Source: Vibrio algarum
GTDB taxonomy: Bacteria > Pseudomonadota > Gammaproteobacteria > Enterobacterales > Vibrionaceae
Reading direction: 5' to 3'
DNA: 64,000 nucleotides
Assembly: GCF_028204155.1 (NCBI RefSeq)
Contig: NZ_JAQLOI010000003.1
Span: 248,001-312,000 of the forward strand
Of this stretch, positions 1 through 8,993 are shown one piece after another. How positions within the stretch are numbered: position 1 is the first letter of the stretch; every line of letters starts with the position of its first letter. The notes under the pieces were generated by a model. That model was given only the letters and a program-made list of their open reading frames with translations, had not been told where the DNA came from and did no database searches. A program made the translations under genes and the position numbers.

Positions 1-200
1 GTGTCGGTAACTTGCGCTTCCACTTCTTGAGCGGAAGCACCTGGATAAAGTGTCACAACGACGGCAGTTTTTACCGTAAAGCTTGGATCTTCGAGCTTAC
101 CTAAATCAAAGTAAGAGTATATACCTGCAACGATACTTATCACGGTAAAGATCAGCACAAACGTTCGCTGACGAATCGCAAACTCAGCTAGATTGAACAT
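1..200 (-). CDS. RND efflux permease, N-terminal end only (runs off window)
   Basis: Only the first 66 codons are present; the gene continues past base 1. The visible protein starts at an ATG at 200, has one hydrophobic segment (about residues 14-32) and then the periplasmic strand with PGASAQEVE, a signature of the HAE1/AcrB-type RND pumps near their N-terminus. It lies 9 bases downstream of the membrane-fusion lipoprotein gene on the same strand, with a GGA ribosome site in the gap, so the two should form one pump in the inner membrane. The substrate cannot be told from this piece. Confidence 0.85.
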   Translation of the reverse strand, partial: MFNLAEFAIRQRTFVLIFTVISIVAGIYSYFDLGKLEDPSFTVKTAVVVTLYPGASAQEVEAQVTD

Positions 201-209
201 GGTTTTTCC

Positions 210-1292
210 TTATTGATTTCTTATGGTTAGCTTGCTGGCACTGTCACCGTCACGAAGGTAGTTTGAACCACTTACCACCACATAATCACCACTGTTCATC
301 GCTCCAGTGATACAGGCTTGATAAGCATCCAACGAAGTAAGCTCTACGGGTATTTGGGCCACTTTTTCCTCTCTTACTAGGTTGACGAACATGGTCTCTT
401 TTTGCCCAACAATGGCGGAATAAGGTACGCAATATGAGGCATCAGAATCGCCGTTCTGGGTTCTCACCGTCACTGATTTTCCGGGAAATACCGACTCATT
501 CTGGTAATCAAGTGCATACGTCACTGCATAAGTTTGTTTTATTAGGTGTGGCATTGGGGAAATTTCAATCACGCGTGCATCGAGAAATTCACTCGAGTCA
601 TACCAAGATACTGAGCCATGTTGACCTATTTTGAATAACTCAATCAGATTTTCGGGTACATCTACTTCAACTTCTAATTGTTTATTGTCTTGCAGTGTTA
701 TAACTGGAATGCCAGGGAGTGCTTGCTCATATTGTTCAAACTCTATGCTGGCAACCACGCCATCAAAAGCAGCCCGAAGCTCTGTGTATTTGAGCATGTC
801 ATTCGCTCGTTGAATATTTTTATCCACGACTTTTATTGCGGACAAAGAACGCTCGTATCCACTGATTGCTCGGTCGAGATTAACGCTAGCAATAGCATCA
901 TCTTTCGTCGCTTGCTTTACTCGTCTTAGCTCTGAATTTGCTAATTTATGCGCCGACAGAGCTTCTAACTTTCTCGCCTGTAACTCTTCTAAAGTCACTT
1001 GATAATCATGCGGGTCTAGACGAGCGATTAACTGACCTTTTACGACTTCTTGCCCCGTTTTTACCAATATTTGATCTATTGTTCCCGGGACACGAAAAGC
1101 CAATCCAGCCTGCTCATGAGAGTAAACTGTACCGTTGAAGGTTTTCGTCATTAATGCGTTAGGGTTTTGAAGTTGGACAACTTGCAGGGTCCGGTATTCA
1201 GGGGCGTTGTTGGCGGTCACTTGCGCTTGATTGCAACCAATAAGCGATACAGCGCTGACCGAGCAAATAATTAAATGGGATAACTTGTTCAT
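210..1292 (-). CDS. RND efflux membrane-fusion (periplasmic adaptor) lipoprotein
   Basis: 360 residues. A lipoprotein signal peptide ends in the lipobox LIGC (Cys20), so the protein should be anchored in the periplasm by lipid. The lipoyl-like half motif (residues about 55-95, with VPGTIDQILVKTGQEVVKGQ) is followed by an alpha-hairpin coiled coil (about 95-165) and the second lipoyl half (YTELRAAFDGVVA), then a beta-barrel domain: the order of an AcrA/HlyD-type adaptor. It links the RND permease that starts 9 bases downstream to an outer membrane channel, which is not encoded here. A LysR gene lies upstream on the same strand and may regulate the pair. Confidence 0.88.
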   Translation of the reverse strand: MNKLSHLIICSVSAVSLIGCNQAQVTANNAPEYRTLQVVQLQNPNALMTKTFNGTVYSHEQAGLAFRVPGTIDQILVKTGQEVVKGQLIARLDPHDYQVTLEELQARKLEALSAHKLANSELRRVKQATKDDAIASVNLDRAISGYERSLSAIKVVDKNIQRANDMLKYTELRAAFDGVVASIEFEQYEQALPGIPVITLQDNKQLEVEVDVPENLIELFKIGQHGSVSWYDSSEFLDARVIEISPMPHLIKQTYAVTYALDYQNESVFPGKSVTVRTQNGDSDASYCVPYSAIVGQKETMFVNLVREEKVAQIPVELTSLDAYQACITGAMNSGDYVVVSGSNYLRDGDSASKLTIRNQ

Positions 1293-1409
1293 AAAATAGC
1301 TCCTTTAGTTGCGAGCTATTCTAATCACTAATCAATTATGGATAATCCTTCATCTGCAAGTCTTACTGTCACGTTTATTGAGACAATTGAGTGTATTTAG
1401 GCACTTGTT

Positions 1410-2309
1410 CTAATAGTTTTTAGGTACTTCTTCCAATAGATAATCGATAAGAGTTTTCGTTGCTAGATTAAGTGTCTTAGGCTGGTTATAGAGTATGTAA
1501 CCGTGCTCTTCTATCACAGATGATTGACTCAATATTTGCACTAACCTGCCATCAGCTATTTCATCTGCAACCAAAATTTTAGGTAAAAACGCAATTCCTC
1601 TACCTGAAATAGTCGCACTTTTCAAAAACGCAACACTGTTAGAGACCAACTTTGAATTAACGGTAATGCTAGTATGCTCGAAATGCCACCGTTTATCGAC
1701 TTCACCCGTTGGCCATCGCAGACATATAGCATGATGATTCGTTAGCTCCTCAACACAAGAAGGCTGACCGAATTTGTCAATATAACTCTGCGAAGTAACC
1801 AAACATCGGTCGAGCTGTATAAGCTTACGAGCAACCAAGTCTGAATCGATAAGCTCACCACCATGAAAAGAGATATCCAAACCCTGGTTGTGCATATCAA
1901 TAAAGCCGTTACTTATCACCCGAACATCAAGCTCAACATCAGGATAGCGATCAAGAAAACTAAATAGAATTGGTTGAAGAATATCATGGGTTTCTGAGAC
2001 AAGACCCAGCTTCACCTTGCCTTTTATGGTGTCTGCATTATGTATCAAGGCTTGATTAGCAGAATCAATCATCTCAACCGCTTTGAGCAAATCAAGATAA
2101 TAGGACTCACCTTGATTGGTTAATGACAAGCTTCGCGTTGTACGGTGGAAAAGTGGCGTACGTAATGTGCTTTCTAAATCATTAATACGGCGACTCACAT
2201 TTGCTCTGGGTAAATCAAGTGCATTAGCCGCTGCAGTAAAACTGCCTAACTCGACTACCTTAATAAACAGTTTTAAATCACTAACCTTCAACAGTTGCTC
2301 TCCATCCAA
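1410..2309 (-). CDS. LysR-family transcriptional regulator
   Basis: 299 residues. The N-terminal winged helix-turn-helix (about residues 10-68, with GSFTAAANALDLPRANVSRR) is followed by a LysR substrate-binding domain (about 95-295). The start taken is TTG at 2309, preceded by AAGG at a fitting distance; the nearby ATG is out of frame. It belongs to the CrgA-like branch by general look. The gene lies 117 bases upstream of the efflux adaptor gene on the same strand, so it may control that pump; the effector is unknown. Confidence 0.85.
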   Translation of the reverse strand: MDGEQLLKVSDLKLFIKVVELGSFTAAANALDLPRANVSRRINDLESTLRTPLFHRTTRSLSLTNQGESYYLDLLKAVEMIDSANQALIHNADTIKGKVKLGLVSETHDILQPILFSFLDRYPDVELDVRVISNGFIDMHNQGLDISFHGGELIDSDLVARKLIQLDRCLVTSQSYIDKFGQPSCVEELTNHHAICLRWPTGEVDKRWHFEHTSITVNSKLVSNSVAFLKSATISGRGIAFLPKILVADEIADGRLVQILSQSSVIEEHGYILYNQPKTLNLATKTLIDYLLEEVPKNY

Positions 2310-2514
2310 TTACAAACCTTACATTTAATATTACTGACAATCGCTATTGTCGCCTAGTAATAATATATAAACCACCACAATACGCTTCTAGAACAACAAG
2401 TAGAAATTCGTAACCAATTGTCACATTTTGTGTAACAGAGAATCTCCATACTTACGGTTTATGCTGCAGCGCAAAATAGATAAGATCATCTCTCGTCGCC
2501 CAAAAGGTAACATC

Positions 2515-3450
2515 GTGAATAAGCTCTTACTAACATTGATTGTCGTTGCATGCTTTAACGCTTACGCTAACCAGCCACTATATTCCTACGCACAATCGCC
2601 TCTTCATTCGAACGTATTATCACTCCAGTTACGTGATGCTAACCCACAACCCATTGGGTCGTTCGAACTAAAAACAGCTTACACTCAAGCAAGTATTTGG
2701 GCCGAAACCAATGAGTTTATGTTTGACTACTATCAAAACAGCGTGGATTTAGCGCTCTCTTATCAAGTAAATACTATTTGGAAATCTGAGGTTGCATTCA
2801 AACGAATCAAAGCAAAAGATAATGGGTTAGATGAACTGACGAAAAACTTCCATGACCTGTTTGGTATCGGGCACAACGGTCGGGATGAAGTTCCACAAGA
2901 TCGGTTTTATTTATCTATCCCAAATGAGAGTATCGAAATCAGTGACTTTAAAGGTGAAACCCTAACGAGGTCGATTTCCTCATATAATGAGTTAAGTCTG
3001 TACCAGAGTAACCCACTATCAATATCAGCAGGCGCTACGCTTTATTATAACGATGTCCACGACGGTCCATTCGCACGAACCAGTTTTGAACAAGGCATAC
3101 AACTAAATACTCGCTATTCTGCCAGTGTCTACCATCTCTACTCTTCGCTTGGGTTGGTACACCGTAACAGCGATGTATCTGAAACTGTGTTGGTAGATTC
3201 TGCCGGCTTTGTTTCTGTTGGGTATCAATATGATTTTAATAATGTTCATAGCCTTCTAGTTGAATCTCATAACTACAAGGGGTGGGCAACCTCCAATACA
3301 ACCTTTGCAGAACCATCGAATGAAGTATTGCTGGGCTATCGCTACCGCCAGTCAAATACTGCTGTGGAGGCATTTATGACTGAAAATGTTAGAAACATGG
3401 ATAACAGTACTGATATCGCCTTCACCATCGTAATACGAGTACGGCTTTAA
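2515..3450 (+). CDS. DUF3187-like outer-membrane protein
   Basis: 311 residues from a GTG at 2515, preceded by AAAGG. From this start a normal Sec signal peptide appears (NKLLLTLIVVACFNAYA, cleavage after ALA-like AYA). The reading frame stays open further upstream, but that would bury the signal peptide. The mature part is rich in alternating aromatic and polar residues with many short beta strands, as in an outer-membrane beta-barrel, and ends in a hydrophobic strand (IAFTIVIRVRL). It resembles the DUF3187 family of marine gamma-proteobacteria, which has no known function. It stands alone between the LysR and patatin genes. Confidence 0.6.
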   Translation: MNKLLLTLIVVACFNAYANQPLYSYAQSPLHSNVLSLQLRDANPQPIGSFELKTAYTQASIWAETNEFMFDYYQNSVDLALSYQVNTIWKSEVAFKRIKAKDNGLDELTKNFHDLFGIGHNGRDEVPQDRFYLSIPNESIEISDFKGETLTRSISSYNELSLYQSNPLSISAGATLYYNDVHDGPFARTSFEQGIQLNTRYSASVYHLYSSLGLVHRNSDVSETVLVDSAGFVSVGYQYDFNNVHSLLVESHNYKGWATSNTTFAEPSNEVLLGYRYRQSNTAVEAFMTENVRNMDNSTDIAFTIVIRVRL

Positions 3451-3617
3451 CAACTCGTAATACTGGTTAACGCGTCTCTCATCATTCACTATTCGATCAA
3501 ACCTTCAAGCGACAACATGCTCTTATTGTCTCAATTTATAGAACAGTGAATCTTTGTTCTAAAGGGTTACTGAATCGTACTTCAATAGTAAAATCAACGC
3601 TGGTTAAGTCACCTTTA

Positions 3618-4886
3618 ATGGCAAGTCTCATGAGATCAATTTCCATCCTTCTTTTTACCTTAGTATCTATTGCTGGATGCAGTTCCAAAGGTACAACCAG
3701 CAATCAATCCATACAACCCACTCAGAAATCATCTTACTCGCTTTCAGAGACATCACGCCAGCAACACTCGACTACGGCAGTATTATTAACCTTTTCAGGA
3801 GGAGGGACGCGTGCGGCCGCTCTTTCGTATGGTGTTCTAAAGGGACTTAACGAAATCAACTACAATTCCCTTCAAGAAGAATCCAGTTTGCTCGATCAAG
3901 TGATGGCTATTAGCTCTGTTTCAGGAGGAAGTTTTACTGCGGCCTATTACGGCCTATACGGTGAACAAGTATTCGAGCGCTTTGAACAAGATTTTCTGTA
4001 TCGTGATGTTTCCCGTGGGTTGTTAGATATGTTAATTAGTCCTAAGTATGTTTTTTCTAATCAAACTCGCACCACAGCCGCCGCTAATTTCTACAACGAG
4101 TCCCTATTTAAAGATCAAACCTTCGCAGACATGCGAGAAGATGGACCCCTCATCATTATTAATGCGAGTGACTTAGGTGGCGGAGTCCGTTTTTCCTTTT
4201 TACAAGAGTATTTTGACTTACTTTGTTCGGATATCCTTCAATACTCGGTTTCAGACGCGGTCACGGCTTCTTCAGCGGTACCGATAATTTTTGAACCTGT
4301 TGCGCTAAGAAACTTCGACCAATGTGAAAGCCGATCTTTTTACAGCGAGAATGTTCAGAGCTCTCCTCATGTGAAAAGCACTTTAAAAGGCTTAGACAGT
4401 TATGCAAACAAAAAGGAACGCCCTTACGTACATTTAGTCGATGGTGGTATTACTGACAACCTTGGACTTTTGGCCTTTTACGACATCACGCAGAGTAACC
4501 TCTCTTTCTTCAATAGACTGTCTAACAATATCGACACCGTTGTCATCATTGCCGTAGATGCATCAACACAGCCAAAAACAAGCATAGATAGCACAATTGA
4601 ACCTCCTTCAACGGCAAGTACTATCAATGCGGTAACCGATATTCAACTGCACCGATACAATGATATGTCTAAACATTTAATCATCGAAAAGCTAACACAG
4701 TGGGAGCGAGAAAGTGCGGAACGAACGACGCATTTTATCGATATAAATCTAAATAACTCCGTCGACGTCAGTTCTATGAACGCAATTCCAACAGATTTTA
4801 AATTAGAGCGAGATCAAGTGGATGCACTGATAGGTCATGGCTATCAACAAATCATGGAGCACTCATCGCTTAGGTATTTAGAATAA
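3618..4886 (+). CDS. Patatin-like phospholipase lipoprotein
   Basis: 422 residues from ATG 3618. A second ATG at 3630 is equally possible, and the open frame extends to 3546. A short lipoprotein signal ends in VSIAGC. The patatin fold follows: the oxyanion loop FSGGGTRAAALSYG, the nucleophile elbow SSVSGGSF with the serine in S-x-S-G-G, and the catalytic aspartate in DGGITDNLG. The Ser-Asp dyad is therefore complete, and the protein should be a lipid acyl hydrolase in the cell envelope. The elbow has Ser rather than Gly at its first position, as in some bacterial members. Substrate unknown; it has no partner gene. Confidence 0.85.
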   Translation: MASLMRSISILLFTLVSIAGCSSKGTTSNQSIQPTQKSSYSLSETSRQQHSTTAVLLTFSGGGTRAAALSYGVLKGLNEINYNSLQEESSLLDQVMAISSVSGGSFTAAYYGLYGEQVFERFEQDFLYRDVSRGLLDMLISPKYVFSNQTRTTAAANFYNESLFKDQTFADMREDGPLIIINASDLGGGVRFSFLQEYFDLLCSDILQYSVSDAVTASSAVPIIFEPVALRNFDQCESRSFYSENVQSSPHVKSTLKGLDSYANKKERPYVHLVDGGITDNLGLLAFYDITQSNLSFFNRLSNNIDTVVIIAVDASTQPKTSIDSTIEPPSTASTINAVTDIQLHRYNDMSKHLIIEKLTQWERESAERTTHFIDINLNNSVDVSSMNAIPTDFKLERDQVDALIGHGYQQIMEHSSLRYLE

Positions 4887-4911
4887 CTTTCCCCGCGACT
4901 ACCCTTTGATT

Positions 4912-5898
4912 TTATGATGCAGCCTGCATTATCGTGGTTGAAATCGCGTCTTGTTGAATGTTTAAATATCGCTGCCACTGTTCAAACGAATCTTGTCTCA
5001 GTTCATGGACCAAATTATTAGGCCTGACAATATCTAGTAAGCGATGTGCTTGCGGAGTATAAAAAGGTAAATGCGGATCGACGACTGAAATATGCTTAAG
5101 ATCATGCCCAAACTGATGCCAAAATTCGCTGTCTTTTACGACTTTCCTCGTTTGGCTAACCTGCTCTAAGTATGCGCCACCTAAGCTCGCATTTAGATGC
5201 ATGGTATAGACCTCGTCGGAGATATCGAGATGATGAATTCGCTTTTCGAGCCAATCTATTGCCGAATGTTGTGAAGACAAGTTTGGATTGGTTGCCATCA
5301 TGTGGCCTGTATCTAAACAAATGCCACAGTTATCGTAATCAACGCGCGAGCGCAGATAGTCATACTCGTGGCGAGATTCTAACGTAAAGCTTTTCTTCCA
5401 CCAAAGGTTCTCAAAAAGCAGTTTTTTTGAGAATGAACTTGCTGCTAATGCCTGATTGAGCAAACTGGCGCACAAATCTAATGAATATTGAAGTGACCAA
5501 GGAAAACGTTGAGTATAAATACCTTTCTGATCGCAAATAACAGGATGAAAAACCACGTATTCAACATCGAGTTGTTCGGCCAAATTGAAATACTGACTAT
5601 ACACCGCAACTAGATCTTCGTAGCTCGTAACGCCAAAAAGTTGTTCTACGGTTCGCCAATTTTCACAGTAATCGAGTAGGTCTTTTTTACTTCCAAGCAG
5701 TAAATGGAAATAGGGATGAAACGGAAGATGAAGTCCAACTGTATGTGGCTTTACCTTTTCTGTATTGGTTGACAATGCATATAGGTTACCTTCTAAACCA
5801 TCTAAGCCATTCTGCTTAGCAAATAGTATTAACGAATCTTCACTTTGAAACATGCCACTTTGTTTAATGTCTAGATTTAAGTTAACCAGTTGTTTCAT
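4912..5898 (-). CDS. TIM-barrel protein of the xylose-isomerase/AP-endonuclease-2 superfamily
   Basis: 328 residues from ATG 5898; a TTG four codons upstream is the only alternative. The pattern is that of an AP_endonuc_2 TIM barrel. Likely metal or active-site positions sit in VVFHP (strand 3), FENLWW (strand 4), CLDTGHMM (strand 5/6) and VHELRQ (strand 8). Members of this superfamily include sugar isomerases and epimerases, endonuclease IV and the cobamide-remodelling hydrolase CbiR. It is the last gene of the minus-strand arm of rdh locus 1, 64 bases after the AraC gene. Since reductive dehalogenases need a corrinoid, a role in cobamide processing is conceivable, but nothing in the sequence proves it. 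Confidence 0.6.
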   Translation of the reverse strand: MKQLVNLNLDIKQSGMFQSEDSLILFAKQNGLDGLEGNLYALSTNTEKVKPHTVGLHLPFHPYFHLLLGSKKDLLDYCENWRTVEQLFGVTSYEDLVAVYSQYFNLAEQLDVEYVVFHPVICDQKGIYTQRFPWSLQYSLDLCASLLNQALAASSFSKKLLFENLWWKKSFTLESRHEYDYLRSRVDYDNCGICLDTGHMMATNPNLSSQHSAIDWLEKRIHHLDISDEVYTMHLNASLGGAYLEQVSQTRKVVKDSEFWHQFGHDLKHISVVDPHLPFYTPQAHRLLDIVRPNNLVHELRQDSFEQWQRYLNIQQDAISTTIMQAAS

Positions 5899-5962
5899 TG
5901 CGGGTACCAAACTATGTATGAATGTAGGCCAATATGCAGATATTTTTCACACCTATTTGATG

Positions 5963-6826
5963 CTATTTGTTGTCTGAGAAAAACTGAGACATATTTCGAA
6001 ATTCTGTTGGGGAAATATCAGTATGCCTTTTAAAAAATTTTGCTAAATTTGTGGGTTCATTAAATCCCAGACTAAAAGCGATTTCTGAAATTGGTGCAGA
6101 GGTATACCCAATCAATCGTTTTGCTTCTAATAGTAATCTTGCATCTATTACCTGTTTAGCTGACATACCCTTAACTTTTTTACATACCGAGTTGAGTCGC
6201 TTAACAGACACCCTTAAATCTTCAGTGTAATCACTCACGTTATGTCGTTGATTGAATGACTTCTCTATTTGATCACTAAAGATTTGAAAACATCTAAACT
6301 CTTTGCTTCGATAAACATCTTGTTTGGTGTAACTGTTTCTAAAAAATATTTTGTACAAAATGCTTTGCAGCAAGTTTCTTTGTAGGCTGCCACTGACCAT
6401 ATCTTGGTGTGAGTGACATTCTTCGTACAGCATATTGAATTCACGTCCTACTAAATCCAACAAACCATCCATGATATCGACGCTTCGAATCGCTTTAGTA
6501 ACCGCGTGATTAGCTGAGAGGTTATCTACAGGGAAGATTTCTGAATCTTGAAAGGTAATTATGTATCCGTCCCAATGAAAATTAGAATCAAAGTAATGGA
6601 CCTGTAATGGGCTCAGAACGAGCAACGTACCAGGTCGACAATGGAACAATTTATTATCGATGTAGTGGTAACCATTCCCTTCTGTTATTAAAATCAATAC
6701 ATAAAAATCGACGCGATGGGGCTGGGTTATCTCGACTTTCCCTCGGCGATAGATTAAATCCTTGACCGAATCAGCCGTGATACCTAAAAGGTAGCTGTCA
6801 TTATCAAATCGAATATTGCTGATCAT
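5963..6826 (-). CDS. AraC-family regulator (paralogue 1, rdh locus 1)
   Basis: 287 residues. The N-terminal cupin-like sensing domain (about 1-150, with PHRVDFYVLILI and the loop HCRPGTLLVLSPLQVHYF) is followed by two helix-turn-helix motifs in the C-terminal third (RLLLEAKRLIGYTSAPISEI and GFNEPTNLAKFFKRHTDISP). It is about 80-85% identical by eye to the AraC protein at 26918-27781, and the DNA in front of both genes is conserved too. It lies directly downstream of rdhB1 on the same strand but has its own conserved promoter. A local duplication or joint transfer with the rdh genes is likely. The effector is unknown; it may report the halogenated substrate. Confidence 0.9.
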   Translation of the reverse strand: MISNIRFDNDSYLLGITADSVKDLIYRRGKVEITQPHRVDFYVLILITEGNGYHYIDNKLFHCRPGTLLVLSPLQVHYFDSNFHWDGYIITFQDSEIFPVDNLSANHAVTKAIRSVDIMDGLLDLVGREFNMLYEECHSHQDMVSGSLQRNLLQSILYKIFFRNSYTKQDVYRSKEFRCFQIFSDQIEKSFNQRHNVSDYTEDLRVSVKRLNSVCKKVKGMSAKQVIDARLLLEAKRLIGYTSAPISEIAFSLGFNEPTNLAKFFKRHTDISPTEFRNMSQFFSDNK

Positions 6827-6863
6827 AATTGTTATTTATCTCTGGCTTCTCAATAGATTACTA

Positions 6864-6958
6864 CTTATAGAATAACCAGATTCAGCCTTGCCTAAAGATA
6901 CAATCAACACCATAACCGATACATTTCCGCCTTTAATGACAAAATTGACATTAATCAT
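6864..6958 (-). promoter_or_regulatory. Promoter and tandem operator of AraC gene 1
   Basis: Read on the minus strand, two direct repeats TGTATC (6918-6923 and 6897-6902) lie 21 bases apart, two helical turns, as in AraC half-site pairs. They are followed by a shared block (TTTAGGCAAGG) and a -10-like TATAAG at 6864-6869. A FNR-like element (TTGAC-ATTA-ATCAT, 6945-6958, plus strand) lies 27 bases from the outer repeat. The same elements with the same spacings precede the second AraC gene (27847-27914). Conservation between the copies supports function; which protein binds is inference. Confidence 0.6.
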
Positions 6959-7005
6959 TTATTCGCCAAATACATTCCCGCAGGCGAACCTACAGGAATG
7001 ATTGA

Positions 7006-7323
7006 TTAAGCTATCGTTTTTTGCTTGTCACTCAAAATAAGTAATACTTTTAACAAGATAGCACCACCGATTATAATGGCGGTTCCTACAAAGCCGAGGA
7101 AATACCAACCTGCGTTCCCTTCATTCTCACCTAGCAGAGTAAATGCCCCTGCGATGGTCAAAATTAAAGAGAACCACCAGCCCATTGTTAACGTCCATTT
7201 CCACCAATTCATATTAAGGCCATAGTCTTGCGCCCAAAGCTTTGCTGATTGATAAATAAACATTTGAGCGGCACCAAGTACCATCCAAAAAATCGGGTCT
7301 AAAACCGTTGATTGTGGAAACAT
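7006..7323 (-). CDS. rdhB: RdhB-type membrane anchor of reductive dehalogenase 1
   Basis: 105 residues with three hydrophobic segments (about 8-28, 44-64 and 73-97), the size and layout of RdhB anchors that tie the catalytic subunit to the outer face of the cytoplasmic membrane. The start codon overlaps the rdhA1 stop by one base (TAATG), so the two are translationally coupled. The sequence of RdhB proteins is poorly conserved; the call rests on size, topology and position. Confidence 0.85.
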   Translation of the reverse strand: MFPQSTVLDPIFWMVLGAAQMFIYQSAKLWAQDYGLNMNWWKWTLTMGWWFSLILTIAGAFTLLGENEGNAGWYFLGFVGTAIIIGGAILLKVLLILSDKQKTIA

Positions 7324-8957
7324 TAGAATCCCTCCCAGTTGCCGTCGTAATCCCAGTCTTTATTAATACCTTTAAAGAACTCTTCTGAACGCAACCATTC
7401 TGGTGGTTGGTGGTAGTTCGCTAAACGGCCACCATTGTGCGGTGCGGCGTAGGCTTCTGCGTCTGGGTAGTAGAAAAAGTTGTGCTGCATCGCGAGCAGC
7501 GCTTTTCGTGTTATACCGGTTGGGTCTCTTGGATCCGCTTCTTTCACCAGTGCGTGTATCCAGTTATTTCTGCGAGTGTAAGGACATACGGCAATACAAA
7601 CACGACACCCTTGCTGACCATCAGATGGTAACGATGACCAGAAACGGAAGCAGCTATCCTGATTAAACTCAAAAATCTTATAACCTCGCTGCACAATATC
7701 GGGTTCATCAGCCATGCTAATAGAACCACTTGGGCAAGAAGTTGCACAGATCTTACATTCGTTACAAAAATCTCGTACGCCAATATCGATAGGCTTGTCG
7801 TATTCAAACTCTAGATCCGTTACGACACACGCAAGGCGAATGTTCGGCCCTACTTCTGGTGTAATCAAACTGCCGTTCCGTGATGATTCTCCTAAACCCG
7901 CTTTTACAGCTAATGGTGGCAGTGTCATTTCATAATCACCACCGGGAACCATTGCACGACCAGCCCAGCCTAAACGGTTTAAGAAGACTTCTAGCTTACC
8001 GGCCGCAAAACGTACCACACTGTATGCTTCATAAGATGTGCCGTATCCTGGAGCGGCATACATACCATCCCAACTCATTGGTACACCTAGCACAATAACG
8101 GACTTCCAGTGATCGGGGATTTTATCGCCCCAATGTTCGCCGCCGCCTTCCATACCTCGCATGATATTTTTAAACACAAAATCCGGATCAACTTTTGTGA
8201 TACCAACAAAGCTACAGCCCATTTGGTTGGCTACTTTCTTAATCAATTTTGTTGCATGAGCAGGGGTTTTGAATTCGCGTTTCTTAACAATAGGTCGGTT
8301 CTTATTGGCCTCTTTTCCGTCTGAAGCAGAATCGGTACTAATTGTTGCGCCACCTGAAGAGGGGTCGCCATACTGATCATCATAAATACTTTTATAATCA
8401 GCGATTGACGGGTCACCTTCTGGAGGGAGTGGCCAATTAACCGACACGCCATTTTCGCCATACATTGAAGCATGGTTAGCATGGTCATAAGCATGCGAAA
8501 TGAGGAAACGATCAAGATATTTATGTTGCATCTGACCAGAGATTGCTCGTTGTTTAAACGCTTCCATCATTTCAGGCCAACGCTCCGGCCATTTAGAATA
8601 ATAACGGACAACGCGCTCATCTGGACAGGTCTTAGGCCCCAAGCTAGGATCCCAACCTCCGTGAATCGCCTTTCCAATCATGTCCAAGCGCCAGAATAGG
8701 AAATCTTCACGATCAGGACGCTCAGTCTTACCTACCTTAATTAACGTCGGAGCCCAGTCTACTTGGAAAGGTTCTCGATCAAAGAACATATCCTTACCAG
8801 CAGCCGTTCTACCCCAACCAGTATCTTGGTCTGGTTCCCTTCCGAGTACAAAGCCCGTAGCCGCACCAACTCCAACGGTGGCTACTGCGGCGGTCGCACC
8901 TCCTAATTTCAGGAAATTACGGCGGCCCTCATTCGGAGCCTTTTCTTCTTCTTTCAT
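7323..8957 (-). CDS. rdhA: Reductive dehalogenase catalytic subunit 1 (RdhA)
   Basis: 544 residues. A twin-arginine signal (RRNFLKLGG, residues 12-20, then an Ala/Gly/Val-rich core) directs a folded cofactor-bearing protein to the periplasmic side. The central domain (about 235-390) has the corrinoid-enzyme pattern shared with epoxyqueuosine reductase QueG (AGLGESSRNG, LITPEVGPNIRLACVVTDL). Two iron-sulfur sites follow: Cys-x2-Cys-x2-Cys-x3-Cys-Pro at about 398-410, and a second set with CRVCIAVCP at about 436-459; all eight cysteines are present. The protein should remove halogen from an organic substrate using cobalamin. A Ser/Asp/Lys-rich stretch near 200-225 looks like an inserted linker. 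A good ribosome site (AAGGAAGC) precedes ATG 8957. The substrate cannot be read from sequence. Confidence 0.93.
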   Translation of the reverse strand: MKEEEKAPNEGRRNFLKLGGATAAVATVGVGAATGFVLGREPDQDTGWGRTAAGKDMFFDREPFQVDWAPTLIKVGKTERPDREDFLFWRLDMIGKAIHGGWDPSLGPKTCPDERVVRYYSKWPERWPEMMEAFKQRAISGQMQHKYLDRFLISHAYDHANHASMYGENGVSVNWPLPPEGDPSIADYKSIYDDQYGDPSSGGATISTDSASDGKEANKNRPIVKKREFKTPAHATKLIKKVANQMGCSFVGITKVDPDFVFKNIMRGMEGGGEHWGDKIPDHWKSVIVLGVPMSWDGMYAAPGYGTSYEAYSVVRFAAGKLEVFLNRLGWAGRAMVPGGDYEMTLPPLAVKAGLGESSRNGSLITPEVGPNIRLACVVTDLEFEYDKPIDIGVRDFCNECKICATSCPSGSISMADEPDIVQRGYKIFEFNQDSCFRFWSSLPSDGQQGCRVCIAVCPYTRRNNWIHALVKEADPRDPTGITRKALLAMQHNFFYYPDAEAYAAPHNGGRLANYHQPPEWLRSEEFFKGINKDWDYDGNWEGF

Positions 8958-8993
8958 TACATTGCTTCCTTAAAGTTCGGGTAAATCTGTGAA

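Noticed and set aside
3546..3617. Upstream extension of the patatin lipoprotein
   Set aside because: It would place about 24 residues before a normal lipoprotein signal peptide.
7403..8973. Several overlapping open frames on the plus strand across rdhA1 (60-97 codons)
   Set aside because: They lie antisense to a gene with clear Tat, corrinoid and iron-sulfur motifs, have no ribosome sites and no recognisable protein features.
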